Made by a program: the position numbers and the translations under genes. The notes beneath the pieces were generated by a model. The model made no database searches. It was not told the origin of the DNA and was given only the letters and a program-made list of their open reading frames with translations. A stretch of 64,000 nt of DNA from Siphonodentalium dalli (taxonomy: Eukaryota > Mollusca > Scaphopoda > Gadilida > Siphonodentaliidae). The stretch's first letter is position 1, and every line of letters begins with the position of its first letter. Location: positions 83,044,705 through 83,108,704 of the forward strand of contig CP136067.1 of assembly GCA_032622095.1 (NCBI GenBank). Reading direction: 5' to 3'. Shown here in pieces: positions 44,294 through 56,090 of the stretch.

Positions 44294-47200
44294 TCAATTT
44301 CTTAACAAGGCCAAGCAATACCATAGCTTGAGACTTGATTTGGCGAAAAAGTGTACTGCAAATGGTAATGAACAATTTCCCATTTCTACTAAAGAAGATG
44401 GTATATTCCCCAGAAATATGGATAACTGCTTTGCCCCTGTCAACTCGTCCATATACATAAAAGCATCTATTCCGAACGTGTTAATGATATCGTACCAAAT
44501 ATTATTCCTTGTATTCGATATGGAAGTGCAGTTTATTATGGTATGTTCTATAATGCATTGATATTGCGTATTACATAGTAGACAAAGCCCGTTATCTTTA
44601 TATGCGGTGTGAGCGATAAGTCTAGCAATCATAAGAAATGTAAATTTTTCATCTGGATAAAGCCTGCATGTTTGCCACAGTAACGAGGAATTGAGTTTGG
44701 TTTGTGTAAGTCCATATTGTGCCAGATCACTATTTGATTCAATACTCTTTCTCCACTCAAGTGCATTTATAGTGTTAATCTCAGTTTTTACGATATTCTT
44801 CCAGTATGATTTGGTGGGAAACGTGCTTTCGAGCGTATAGCGTTCTAGGTACTCATATAAGTTATACCTCTTTAGAACTGTAGAAATATCTGCCATGAAG
44901 GATTGTGGGTGAGAAATTCCAAGAATATGACTATGAAGCCGCACTAGGAACACGGATTTAGCGGTCTTATTTGTATTTAGTCTACATAATGTTGCTAGTA
45001 AGCTTAATTTCCTTTTATCAATATAGGATTCAAGCCCACCGCACCCCAGAAGCCCCTGTACGATGCAAGTTCTGGTTTGTTGTGGGAATCCTTGAATATG
45101 TTTTAGGCAAAATCTATGTGCTCTCTCCGTGTATGCATGAGAAACATTAGATATATTCCAGAACAGTTCACTACCGTACAGAGCCTTAGGGAGGACGATG
45201 GACTTGTAGATACTGAAACAACTGTATGGGGTGATACCGCCTGCGTATAATCCTGCATTGGTCAGCGATAGATATGTGCCTTTGAGTTTTGTGCAAATTT
45301 TGTTTGCAAGTTTTGAGTTAAAGCTGAATTTCTCAATAGGGATTCCCAAGTGTGTTCCAGATTCCACTTCATGTATTACACTGTTGCCAAATTGCCACGA
45401 TCTCTGTGATTTAATGAATTCACGTTGCGTTTCGTTGAAAACAATGATGAATGTCTTGGATGAGTTATAAAGGTATCTCCATTTCAAGCTATATTCTAGA
45501 CAAATATTATACAAAGTACGTAGGCCTGACTCTGAAAGTGATAGAAGTACCATGTCATCCGCCTGTACTGGCGAAGTGCACTTTATATCATGCATGTGGA
45601 GGCCACATAAAGAATTTTCCAACTCGTATATGAGGTCGTCTACATACATCATATAAAATAGAGGTGAGAGGATAGAGCCTTGTCTAGCTCCTTGAAAGAT
45701 GCCAAACCAGTCTGAGAAAGTATTTCTATACCGTACGCAACATTCGATACCCGTCAGGAGTGCTTTGAAAGTGTGCCATATAATACCATTGAATCCTCTT
45801 TTATGCAATTTGTACAAAAGACCATTTAACCAGACGGAATCAAACGCTTTTGAGACGTCTAGAAAACAGGCGAATAATTTACTGTGCGTCTCTTTAGTGT
45901 AGGAAATGCACTCCTGTAATAAGTACGAAGTTGCCATACAGCTTACTCCGCTCTGAAAACCATGTTGGAGTGGGTTGATGGCTATATTGTTTGGCGTGTA
46001 TGATTGCAAGCGCATGAGTATCACTTTTTCATATAGTTTATATAAAGCAGGCATGATTGTAATTGGTCTGTAGCTGTCAAATGCTTGTTTTGACTTTTTA
46101 CCGCCTTTATATAGAGATATCATCACTCCTTTCTTGGCATTGTTAGGAACATATGAAAATTCTAACATCTTACTGAAAAGGTGGCACAATTTACAAACTA
46201 TGCACGGTGCGCTATAAACAATGTGTTCATTTGTTATCGAGTCATGTCCCGCTGCTTTATTCCTGTTGAGTTTAGGTATAATATCGGTCAACTCTGATTC
46301 ACTAACTGGACAGCAGAGAATTTTATCAAGGTCGGTATATTTGTCTTTTTTAATAGACGATACATATGAATTAACCGATTTAAGATGATTAGCGTCAAAC
46401 TGCTCATTTTGTAGTGGTATGAATAGGTTTCCATAGTATGATGCCCATGCATTAGATATAGACTGGTTAGTACGGAGAGTTTCACCGTTGTGCACGAAAT
46501 GTGACGGCGATAGCGTGTTACGTTCTCTGTGTTTGTAATTGACCAATCGATAGAATGTATTCTGATCTATTTCTGCGCACTTGTCGATTTCGGCATCACG
46601 GTCCCGCATAAATTGTTCTGAAATTTTGCGATGTGTACGTCGAAAAGAGCGTTTTGCTTCTTTATAATGGCGATATGAATTTGAACCTTCGTAATGAGGT
46701 TTGCCTTCTGCCAACCAGCATCTGCGACACTCGCGCATATTAAAGTGGACGGATTTTAACGATTTGTTCCAATATGGTTTAATATGACTACGGAATTTAG
46801 ATTTAGGAACAACTTCTGAGGCTGCATTACTGAGAGCAGAAACTAAGGAATTATAATAGTTATCAATCGAAGATACACTATCTATTTCAACAGTAGGGCA
46901 ATTTTTACCCACGTTTGTCGCAAACGTACGAGCGAGTGTCGGATTTGAATTCAGAGCTGACCATTTTAATTTTGACGAGCACTGTACATGGGAGGCCTGA
47001 GGCTGAAGTACTTCGTCATTCATACATAATACAATGGGACGATGCGTTGATACGTCGATGCTATCATCTTGTAAAATATCAACTGTTTGTATTTTGTGGC
47101 TCATTGCTTTATGAATAAGGAAATGGTCTATAATTGAACCGGAATCAGGATATGTCGGTGGTACGAATGTTTTTACCGTGGTAGTTTTGAACGATTTTTC

Positions 47201-47779
47201 AATTGGAGAGCAAACACCTTTGTCCATAAACATATTTGTCAATAGCGTGCCTCTGTAATTTGGGCGAAAGGAATTTACGTTAAAGTCCCCCATAACGATT
47301 ACAGTTCCCAACGAACTATAATAGTCAAATAAATTTGACACTTTCTCAATATACTTTGAGAAAAAATCGTCAGAGTAATTGCTGGAAGGAAGATATACTT
47401 GGAATATGTAGTAAAATGTCCATTGATTAATGTATAGTTGAATTCCAATAATTCTATCATCTTCAGTGTCGATAATTGATACATTATCATTCCACTGCTT
47501 ATGCCAAAAAATAGCTACTCCGGCTTTTGGTCGACCCTTTTTATCAGGAGGGCCGGGTGTTGCGTCACATACAGTGTAGGAGTTATAGTATTGTGATATA
47601 TGGTCCATGAACGATATATTGGATTCCTTCAGCCAATGTTCTGAGATGCCACAAACGTCCACTCCCTGCCTATCGAGAAATCTAGATAAGTAGGAGGTGG
47701 ATGAAAAGATGCCAGTGGCATTCCATGACATAAAGGATAACATGCTGAAAATAAAATATGTATAAAGAAGTGACATCAT
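44294..47779 (-). CDS. LINE ORF2: endonuclease and reverse transcriptase, intact 1161 codons
   Basis: The only intact long ORF in the window. Residues ~17-250 form an apurinic-type endonuclease: MSWNATG at 17-23, SEHWL at 46, GDFNVN at 164-169, IDHF at 217. The usual catalytic SDH is STH here (244-246). Residues ~540-800 form the RT: SYRPITIMPALYKLYEK (569), DVSKAFDSVW (641-650), GARQGSILSP (697-706) and QADDM (739-743), with Q where F/Y is normal. The post-RT region has GTHLGIPI and SIVLPKALYGSELFW, and the C-terminus has CLLCNTQYQ...HTIINC, a CCHC-like zinc motif. There is no RNase H. This layout fits the CR1/L2/Jockey-like group; I do not assign a subfamily. The start ATG at 47779 is the first in frame; the ATG of MSWNATG is an alternative. 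An intact frame this long suggests recent activity, subject to the altered SDH. Confidence 0.9.
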   Translation of the reverse strand: MMSLLYTYFIFSMLSFMSWNATGIFSSTSYLSRFLDRQGVDVCGISEHWLKESNISFMDHISQYYNSYTVCDATPGPPDKKGRPKAGVAIFWHKQWNDNVSIIDTEDDRIIGIQLYINQWTFYYIFQVYLPSSNYSDDFFSKYIEKVSNLFDYYSSLGTVIVMGDFNVNSFRPNYRGTLLTNMFMDKGVCSPIEKSFKTTTVKTFVPPTYPDSGSIIDHFLIHKAMSHKIQTVDILQDDSIDVSTHRPIVLCMNDEVLQPQASHVQCSSKLKWSALNSNPTLARTFATNVGKNCPTVEIDSVSSIDNYYNSLVSALSNAASEVVPKSKFRSHIKPYWNKSLKSVHFNMRECRRCWLAEGKPHYEGSNSYRHYKEAKRSFRRTHRKISEQFMRDRDAEIDKCAEIDQNTFYRLVNYKHRERNTLSPSHFVHNGETLRTNQSISNAWASYYGNLFIPLQNEQFDANHLKSVNSYVSSIKKDKYTDLDKILCCPVSESELTDIIPKLNRNKAAGHDSITNEHIVYSAPCIVCKLCHLFSKMLEFSYVPNNAKKGVMISLYKGGKKSKQAFDSYRPITIMPALYKLYEKVILMRLQSYTPNNIAINPLQHGFQSGVSCMATSYLLQECISYTKETHSKLFACFLDVSKAFDSVWLNGLLYKLHKRGFNGIIWHTFKALLTGIECCVRYRNTFSDWFGIFQGARQGSILSPLFYMMYVDDLIYELENSLCGLHMHDIKCTSPVQADDMVLLSLSESGLRTLYNICLEYSLKWRYLYNSSKTFIIVFNETQREFIKSQRSWQFGNSVIHEVESGTHLGIPIEKFSFNSKLANKICTKLKGTYLSLTNAGLYAGGITPYSCFSIYKSIVLPKALYGSELFWNISNVSHAYTERAHRFCLKHIQGFPQQTRTCIVQGLLGCGGLESYIDKRKLSLLATLCRLNTNKTAKSVFLVRLHSHILGISHPQSFMADISTVLKRYNLYEYLERYTLESTFPTKSYWKNIVKTEINTINALEWRKSIESNSDLAQYGLTQTKLNSSLLWQTCRLYPDEKFTFLMIARLIAHTAYKDNGLCLLCNTQYQCIIEHTIINCTSISNTRNNIWYDIINTFGIDAFMYMDELTGAKQLSIFLGNIPSSLVEMGNCSLPFAVHFFAKSSLKLWYCLALLRN

Positions 47780-47816
47780 CAGAGAAGAACTATAGTTCTG
47801 ATCTCAATGATGCAGT

Positions 47817-48213
47817 TTAGTGCCAGCTAGGGGCGCGGCTGCTGTTCAGTTGTTCACGAGAACAATCCAGTCTGGTAGTATCCATCCGAGTGCATGTCAT
47901 ACCCACCGGCCAGAAGTCTCTGTCCAGAATAAATTCAGAGTGGTCATTTAATACATTTATCCTGGCAGTAGAAGTTCCATTCACACTTGGATAGAGGCGA
48001 ACTATAGAAAATTCCACTCTGTTGTCATACATGTATTTCTCAATGTCGTCTGAAGAGTAGTTACTGTCTATGTCTCTCAGAAGTACTCGGTCGGTCTTAA
48101 TTGGGATTCTAGAACTATAATTCGACTTTGGAGTGCGTCTAGCACGACTATTATTTATACCATTTTGTTGTCCGTTGTTCCATCGCTGGCCTATCGGCCT
48201 ATCTAACGCCTAC
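47817..48213 (-). pseudogene. LINE ORF1 C-terminal remnant
   Basis: On the minus strand an uninterrupted frame runs from just after a TAG near 48216 to 47817, 38 bp before the ORF2 start. It reads RIPIKTDRVLLRDIDSNYSS, then EKYMYDNRVEFSIVRLYPSV and FILDRDFWPVGMTCTRM. The 'V..Y.......A.I.V.......LD.dFWP.GM.CR' pattern is the nucleic-acid-binding end of ORF1 proteins of many invertebrate LINEs. The N-terminal part is missing, so the element is 5'-truncated or rearranged against the LINE starting at about 48.2-48.4 kb. Confidence 0.65.
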
Positions 48214-48403
48214 AGATCTTCTCTACACCGGTATCGTATCTCTTTGTTCTCACTTCGCACCTCTGCGCCCGCACCTGGAATTTTCACACCTCGCTCGAGC
48301 TCCATTGTAACGTTGCAACGCCTTACACCGCAATTAACATACATGTAGGGCCTATTGTTTAGTGAGCTGACATCGCAAGCTCCTACTTCAAACTTTTACA
48401 ACT

Positions 48404-50038
48404 TTGTCACCGAATTTGACCAATACATCTGCAAGCGAAATGGATCCGATATCAAATAATCCCATGTATATAAGACTACAAAAAGATAACGATGACTTAA
48501 AAAACGAAATTAAAGGCCTTAGACATGAATTAGCCGCAATACGAATTTCAAACGAAAAAGCAATAGAAAATCTCATGAAAAAAATCGGCGGAAAGAGGGA
48601 CACCTCGGAAAACAAGAAAGAGAAAGAAAGTAAGAAGAAAATCTCAACCGACAAAGGAAAGGGTATTCAACCTATTCCAAAACGCACCTGCACCACACCC
48701 AAACCAGCATCAAAGCCAGCCCCAAAAATAAATCAATCAATTAGCAAATCAGCCAATCGCACCTGCACCAAACCCAGCACTCTCCCGGATTTTCAACCAT
48801 CAACGAGCGCTATCGATTTCAACCCAGCCACTCCAAACTTCAGTTCAAAACAAAGGTCCCCCTTAAATAGCCCTACAAGCAGAACTTCATCCCCCAAAGA
48901 CAATACGAGCATGGATTATACAAAACAAGCCACTGATTCCTTTATTAACATTGATAAGGAAGATGTCAACCCTATCGCATGGAATCTTAAAACTAATAAC
49001 AAACGAGCAAAGAGGAAATTGGACAATGAATTCGAAAGCAGTAACAAAAACCCACGATTCAACAATAGCCAGCCCAGTCAAAGTCATAGTCAAAGATTAT
49101 CCCTCACAACAGGTCAACCAATTCAAAAACTAACCCTTTTCGCAGAAAATGCTACATCCGACATGAAAAATAGCCCATTTTTTCTTTAAAAAATCGTGAA
49201 TGATCAAAACTTTGAAATTCAATTGACAAAAAGTGGAAACTTATTAATATATCCAAGCGACATTAAGACAAAATTATACTTCATGAATCAGGCTTCCAGG
49301 GACCACCCCATCCTTTCTAAAGTTACATTCCGCCCAACAAGAGGAAAAAGGGAATCGCCTATTAACCGACATGTAGTAATATGCGGGGTCAACCCAGAAA
49401 TCCCAATTGAGGAAATCCAATGGGCCATAGGACCACAGTACGAAGCAAAAAGAATGCACTCTGCCAAGCATGATGACGCTCCTACACGAAAAATTAAAGT
49501 AACATGCCCGGATGAACCCAGCAAAGAAAGAATGCTAAAGGGGGTCCAACTTGGCGCCTATAAAAACTGGTTTAAAGTAGTAGAGTACCAACCCCCAGCA
49601 CACATCACTCAATGCCTGAGGTGCTTCGGCTATCGACACAAAGTAGCCGGGTGCACAGCAGACAAGGAGTTATGCAAGAAATGCGCAGAACAGCATAACT
49701 ATAAAACCTGTGAGTCGGAAATAAGGAAATGTATTAACTGCAATGGGGACCATCCAGCCTCCTTCAAGGGATGTATAGCATATAAAGCAGAAGCAGAATT
49801 AAAGGAAAACAGAAAGCTGACATACGCCGCCGTGGCAAAAAAACCAGTAGAAACAAGTGAAGCCATCAGATTCGCAGCCACAATCGTGGAATGCCTTATA
49901 GAATTCAAAACTTGTAATGACAGCAACGCTATTGTACAAAAAGTCACCGAAAAAGTAAACCAACACTTCAAAACAAATATCCACAGTTCCTGTGTAAGAG
50001 ACTACACCCGTGAAATAAACAAAATTAACCAGAACTAA
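48404..50038 (+). pseudogene. Jockey-like LINE ORF1 (gag-like, CCHC zinc knuckles), one in-frame stop
   Basis: The frame 48404-49189 (261 codons; ATG at 48404, or MDPISNN at 48440) and 49196-50038 are the same frame separated by a single TAA at 49187-49189. Together they make about 543 residues. The N-terminal half is a Lys/Ser/Pro-rich disordered region with a coiled-coil-like start (LQKDNDDLKNEIKGL). The C-terminal half has three zinc knuckles at 49613-49776: CLRCFGYRHKVAGC (CX2CX4HX4C), CKKCAEQHNYKTC (CX2CX3HX4C) and CINCNGDHPASFKGC (CX2CX3HX6C). This triple pattern is that of Jockey/I-group ORF1 proteins, which bind the element's RNA. ORF2 follows after 63 bases. The stop may be a true nonsense mutation. 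Confidence 0.85.
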
Positions 50039-50101
50039 AATTAATTATTCTTCTCAAAACAATATCTACATTCAACAATATTTACATTCAATAGTCAAAT
50101 A

Positions 50102-52823
50102 ATGGAAGATTTAAAAATATCTCATATCAATATTAATGGCCTCAGAGGTCACAAACAAGAAATAATAGAATATATCGAAGATTACAAACCACATATAATA
50201 GCACTTAACGAAACAAAATTAGATCATAAATCAAAAATCCGTTTTCCAGGATTTAACTTAATACGAAAAGACCGAAATTGCCACGGCGGAGGTGTTGCCT
50301 TCCTTATCCAACACGGCCTAAAATACAAACTTGTAGAAAATATCGCACCTATTGATAGTGATGGAAATGTTATTAATGATGAAGTTATTGCTATAGATAT
50401 CACTATTGACAACAAAAAAGTCACCATTATCTCCCTGTACTACCCTCCACAAATTACCTCTTCACCCAATCTAGAAACACTTAAATTCTTTAAAACAAGA
50501 AACAAACAATGTATATTTTTAGGGGACTTCAACGCCAAACATCAAATTTTTAATAGCAAAGCAACAAACAAACATGGAGACATCCTATTTGATATTAAAG
50601 AAGAACTAGAGCTTATTCACTTAAACGATGCTGGTGAGCCAACCCATTGTTCAACTCTAACAAGGGTATGGGATGTAATAGATCATGCGTTCGCTACGGA
50701 GGAAGCTGCCAAACTCTGCATCGAAACTACCATAGGTGCTGATGTTGGAAGCGATCACCTCCCGCTCGAACTAAAAATAACAAAATTCAAAAGCAGCAAA
50801 GCAAAAGTCAAACTAAGAAGAAACATAGGCAAAGCCGACTGGCAAAAATTCAAGCAAGAAATCATTTCAAACCTGTCAAACTCTGACTTAAATTCACCCA
50901 GAGCTCTAAAATTAGCTGCAATAAATATATCGGAAACACTTAACAACGCACTTAAAAAAGAGGTAAAAGCTCATACGTGGAGGGTGTCCAGAGATACACT
51001 GAATCTTATAAGGTTCAAAAGGAAAATACGGAGACTCTCAGCGAAGAACCCCCATGACAATGAATATAAAACACTGTATAATAATCTCAATAGACAAGTT
51101 AAACAAAAAATCAAAGAAGAAAAAAATGAATCCTGGAAAAAAATAACATCCAGTCTTAACGACCAAAACATGGATAGAAAATTCTGGCAAACATTCAAAA
51201 CGCTTACGGGCCAAGGGAACAATGCAGCATCAGATAATTTTAAATCACTAACTGACCAAAATGGAAAAAAATCTAACAATGACCAAGAAAAAGCCCAAAT
51301 CTTCGCGGAGAGTCTACGCAAAATCCACACCACCCATGAAGGCGATATATTTAACAAACGTTTTAAACGTTTCGTCAACGATTATATCGATGACAACTCA
51401 GAAATCTTCGCACCTCTGCTAAAAGATAAAGTCGAACCAGGCGACGACGATCTCCTAATGACCGAAATCGATTTGGAAGAAGTGAGAAGGAATCTGAACC
51501 GGGGAAAACCTAACAAAGCACCCGGTGACGATGATATCACGTACGGCGTAATTAGACAGGCGCCGAACGAGCTATTTATTCGTCTGACTAACCTATATAA
51601 CAAATGCCTGAGACTGGGTTACTTCCCCAAAACATGGAAAACTGCAATCGGAACAATGATTCCTAAACCCGACAAGGACCATACTATCCCAACCAACTAT
51701 AGGCCCATCAGCTTATTAAAATGCATAGGCGAACTTTTTGAAAGGATTATTAGCACACGTATAAAGACTCATTTAGAGAGCATTAATTTTTTCAACAAAC
51801 ATCAACGGGCTTATAGGAGCGGGAAAGAGGGCATAGAACATGTATATCGATTAACGGAAGATATTAGAACGGCAATAAGCAGACGCTGGGAAACTGGGGC
51901 CATATTCCTCGACGTTGAAAAAGCTTTTGATTCTGTATGGCATAATGGGCTCAGATACAAACTCAGAACACGCACAGAACTACCACAAAAAATAGTTAGA
52001 CTTCTATCATCGTTCTTAACACACAGAAATATAGCGGTTAAAATAAATGATGAAATTTCCGAAACAGTCAACCTTAAAGCCGGTACCCCCCAGGGGTCAG
52101 TCTTAAGTCCTCTCCTTTTTTAATGTACGTAAACGATATACCTTTAGAGTCTACACACAATGTACATGCTTCACAATTTGCAGACGACATGGGCATATGG
52201 ACACTAGCAAAGGGAAATAAATTAATTGAACTTAGACTGCAAAAACAACTCACAGAACTTGAAAAATGGTGTTCCAAATGGAGAATAAAACTAAATGCAA
52301 ATAAAACACAGTTGGTAGTATTTGGGAACCTAACTCATAGATCAGAGCCAAAACTCACGCTATTTAACGAACCAATAAAACAAAATATAGAAGCAACTCT
52401 ATTAGGATTCACTATAGATGAGAACTTCAGACTTAAAAAGCATATTAAGAATATTTCAACTAAAGCTTTACAAAGAACCGCACTCCTAACGAGACTTCGG
52501 GGCACGGGGTGGGGGTAAACCCAAGCACCCTAATCAAATTATATAAACAATTCATTCGCCCAGTCATGGAATACGGGGCAATAGTTACTTCAAAATGCAG
52601 TCAAACAAACCTATGCAGATTGCAGCGGGCCCAAAATGAAGCACTTAGAAGAGCCCTTTTCGAAATAAGGTCAACACCTATTTCTGCCCTTCATTTGACT
52701 GCAGACGTCCCATACATAAAACAAAGGCTTCAAGAACTGGCGGACCGAACTTTAACCCGTATCAGTAACTCCAGTCTCATAACCGAACTAAATCTAAGAA
52801 AGTTACTCCTCAACAAGGACTAA
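50102..52823 (+). pseudogene. Jockey-like LINE ORF2 (endonuclease-RT) broken by two frameshifts
   Basis: 50102-52123 encodes a complete endonuclease (HININGLRGHK near residue 8, LNETKLD, FLGDFNAKHQ, VIDHAFA, GSDHLPLEL) and the first RT blocks (NYRPISLLKCIGELFE, LDVEKAFDSVWHNGL, AGTPQGSVLSPLLF), stopping in a run of six T at 52117-52122. The next frame, 52123-52518, continues directly with MYVNDIP, QFADDMGIW, WRIKLNANKTQLVVFG. A second shift in a G-run near 52513 leads to 52509-52823 (PVMEYGAIV...LQRAQNEALRRAL). Both breaks are at homopolymers, so they may be mutations or sequencing errors. Catalytic FADD and SDH are intact, unlike the neighbouring LINE. No RNase H. Assigned to the Jockey group from motif style and ORF1. 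Confidence 0.88.
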
Positions 52824-52882
52824 CCACCTAACACCTATTATTACTAAACTTGTATTTATTGAATATATGCATATTATTACAT

Positions 52883-53240
52883 TGACTAACACCAAAATCA
52901 AAACATAGGTTAGCGGGCGCAAGCCCTAGATGACTCCTTGGGCGCTGATGAATGTCCTCGGGCGGTGTAGATACGCTTGTCGTGGCCGTAGTATAAGTCA
53001 TCGAATAATTATCTCATACAAACATAACTAACACTCATTGTATACCGGCATTCGCCAAAAAAAAACCAAAAAAAAACAATTTGACTAACACCAAAATCAA
53101 AACATAGGATATCGGGCTCACGCCCTAGATGGCTCCTTGGGCGCTGATGAATGTCCTCGGGCGGCAATATACGCTTGTCGTGCCATAGTATAAGCCGTCG
53201 AACAATTATCTCCTCCAAAATCAACTAACACTACTAAATT
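52883..53240 (+). repeat. 200 bp tandem repeat in the 3' region of the Jockey-like LINE
   Basis: TTGACTAACACCAAAATCAA starts at about 52882 and 53082, with CTCCTTGGGCGCTGATGAAT, GTCCTCGGGCGG and TACGCTTGTCGTG in both copies; the period is 200 bp. It follows the ORF2 stop by about 60 bases and is probably 3' UTR. Confidence 0.8.
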
Positions 53241-54357
53241 GACAACACTTCCTTTACAGAAATTGTGTATATATATTCAATATTTTTACAAAATATATTA
53301 AAAACAACCCAAAAAAATCACAAAAACCAAAAAAAAATATTCACTGTATATATATACATCCACATATACCACTGTCTACCATCGTACATATTTTTTCAAC
53401 CAATAAACTACAACAAGAACATGAAGATGATTTCACTTACGCCCGCGCCCTGGGAACCCATTCAAACTGTGGGAAGACGCAACCATTTCTATAACAGGGC
53501 ACTGCCCGCCACCAATATAATTACAAATTCACTTTCAGAAGCTAGCGCTCATGTCATACACATTCCACTCACCTAACAACACCAACTAAGCGGGATCCGG
53601 CTTGAAAACCGACCCAGCACTAGCTTGGGGTGGGGTGCAGGATCTACATACCCATAAGTGGTCATAGCTCTCAACGAGTTAGGAACGACATATACCAAAA
53701 TATGATCGTCCCGCTTGCCGCTCTGACGTTTTCTTTGGGAGTAGGGCGGTTCACGGCTCAAGAACAGAACACACTGAAATGTACAAAATGTATACAAATT
53801 TTAACAAAATAAAGAAATTACCAAAAAATATAAAACCAAAACAATCTATTGAATGTAACCATGTAATCATATATATCTCTGTACAAAACCATTCACATCG
53901 TCAACAATTAAAGTCTATCTTGTACATAATCTTCAGATTTACTTCACTTATCGGAACCCAAAAACTCTGCACATAAAATTGTCAGTGTCAGTGTCTTCAC
54001 CTACGCCCGTGCTATGGAATGCAGGGCGGCCCATCCAGAAACAACGAAATAAACAAAACATACTGTCTCTGCGCATTTGGCTATAGCATAATAGCGGTAT
54101 GATGGCGCATTGAATCACATTGAATCACACGCTCTGCCTTGCGGTTGGTTGTTTTTTTAAACAACTAACAAACTAACACTATTTTAAAACTATAACACGG
54201 GCCCCGCTCCTTTTTCAGCGCACTAGATGACACGCTCAGCTCAACCATATATTAAAGGGACCCACCGGGTCACCCCTCACACCCCATATTAAAGCTCGTG
54301 GGCTCTTCCCCAAATAATCCATCCAATCAATTCAATCAAAGAAATAACATTAATTCA
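53241..54357. other. Probable 3' UTR remainder and unassigned sequence
   Basis: A-rich tracts (53290-53340) and Pro/Leu-poor short frames but no domain. The 3' terminus of the Jockey-like LINE was not located; no poly(A) or simple-repeat tail with a flanking duplication is evident. Confidence 0.35.
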
Positions 54358-54499
54358 TTATGTCCGCTTTTGCCGTGTTCGGACATGACTATTTTTCTGT
54401 GTGCTATATCTCCAACAACAACAAACCGTGGGGTGAAGGAGAAGATCACTCGATCTTTTCGACCATCCCGGGCGCTTCGCGCCCATCCACTCACTTCTC

Positions 54500-55215
54500 T
54501 CTCTCATTCCTCCAGCATACATGCCTACGTTTGTTAGTGCGAAATAGCTTGAACGGAGTTTTTGTTTAATTTCTGTTGTGAAGTTACTCGTCTGGTTATA
54601 TTTATGGAGCGGGATTCCAAGGTGTGTCAGATTATCGACTTCAGCTACATGTTTGTCACAGAGAATCCACGATCTATCAACTGAAGCCTTTGCGTGTTCA
54701 TTTTTGTTTTCATTAAAGACGATAATTACTGACTTTTGCTCGTTGTACTTGTATCTCCATTTACGACTGTATTTAGTGCAAATATTCATAAGGTGTTGTA
54801 AACCACTTACAGAGACCGAGAGCAATGTCATATCGTCCGCTTGCGTTGGGCATGAACAATTTACGGAAAACATATTGAGCCCAGCTCCAGATACGGATAA
54901 TTCTGACAATAGTTGATCTATAAATAGCATATAAAGTAGAGGGGAGACGACCTCTCCCTGTTTTGTTCCTTGTGCTATTGGAAACTGCTTAGAGGGAGTA
55001 TTTCCATACTTTACTTGACAGGATGTTCCTTTAAGCATTTGGTAAAAAACAAACCAGGTTTTCTGATCAAAGTCTAACATGTAAAGTTTATAAAGGAGAC
55101 CATTTACCCAAACGGTATCAAATGCCTTATGAACGTCTAGAAAGCATGCATATAATTTACTGTTATTTTCACGTGCGAATATCTTTGTCGATATTGTGGA
55201 TTGTACAGCATTGTT
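54500..55215 (-). pseudogene. LINE reverse transcriptase fragment, relative of the intact LINE
   Basis: The minus-strand frame contains KLYACFLDVHKAFDTVWVNG, GTKQGEVVSPLLYMLFIDQL, CPTQADDMTLL, WRYKYNEQKSVIIVFNE and LTHLGIPLHKYN, all collinear with residues ~625-860 of the intact LINE. The unusual QADD is shared. At about 54500-54512 homology ends and the frame (54358-55320, 320 codons) runs on into unrelated sequence, so the deduced protein ends are artificial. Both 5' and 3' parts of the element are missing. Confidence 0.85.
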
Positions 55216-55494
55216 TATTTTGTGAGGAGAGGGTTCAATATATCGTAGGCTGACATGATAATGGTGCGACAAGATCGCGAAGAGACAGGAAGTTGTACAT
55301 GGTGGTTTCGTGAAGACCACTTATTGATACTAGCAACGTTGAAGAACATAGTTGAGGGGACCCTTCCATCATCCTTCATAATGTATCACGACTCCATCTG
55401 TTGTGAACAAACCATCGGCTTAGCTTAATGGATCGTTCTATACTTGGGCTTTGAATCGTGACGTCCCATGGCGATCAACCATCTGGGTCGTGGT

Positions 55495-56090
55495 ATTTTC
55501 CCGTAAATTAGATAGTGTCTATAGTCGGATGGTATGGGTTATGTTCAAATGGTGACACAGGTATGAAACTGTACAGGTTTGTGCCCCATGGGCCATTGAT
55601 CATTATAAGATCGAGAAACTTAGCCTATATAGGCAACTACCGGGAATTGACTGGAACTTGCAATTATAGCTTATATCGTCGTAATTCAACGCCAGTGTTT
55701 GCATTTCCGATGCAGTTGATACCCAAATGTGAAATATGAGATATACCTGACCATCAGAGTGAACCAAATGTCTTAGTTAAGGTTAGCGACAGTTGCTAAT
55801 CAAATACCACAATTGTGTACTAATCATTCATTGGTATTTTTGCTTAATTTAGTCAGTGTCTAATCACATGGTGCTGGTTTTGTTCCAAGTTGGGCACATG
55901 TATTTCGAAAACTATGCAGGCATCTTCTGCATAGCCCACTGATCATTATAAGAGCGGGAGACTTTGCCACCCGATAGCTCCTTAGTAACGGTTTTACTAA
56001 GCACCTACTGAGAATTTGCAGGAAAATGCAATTATAGTTTATATGTATTTTACTCATTAAGCTCTACTTTAGTGGAAATTCGAATTTACT
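55495..56090 (+). repeat. Diverged tandem repeat, two ~345 bp units
   Basis: GTGTCTA...ATGGT.TGGGTT.TGTTC in 55515-55545 and 55855-55885, GCCCA.TGATCATTATAAGA at 55590 and 55935, and TGCAATTATAG.TTATAT at 55659 and 56028 recur in order. No coding potential seen. Confidence 0.6.

Noticed and set aside
54358..54500. C-terminal part of the 320-codon LINE frame (MRERSEWMGAKRPGWSKRS).
   Set aside because: Homology to the LINE stops at about 54500; the rest is accidental read-through into flanking DNA.
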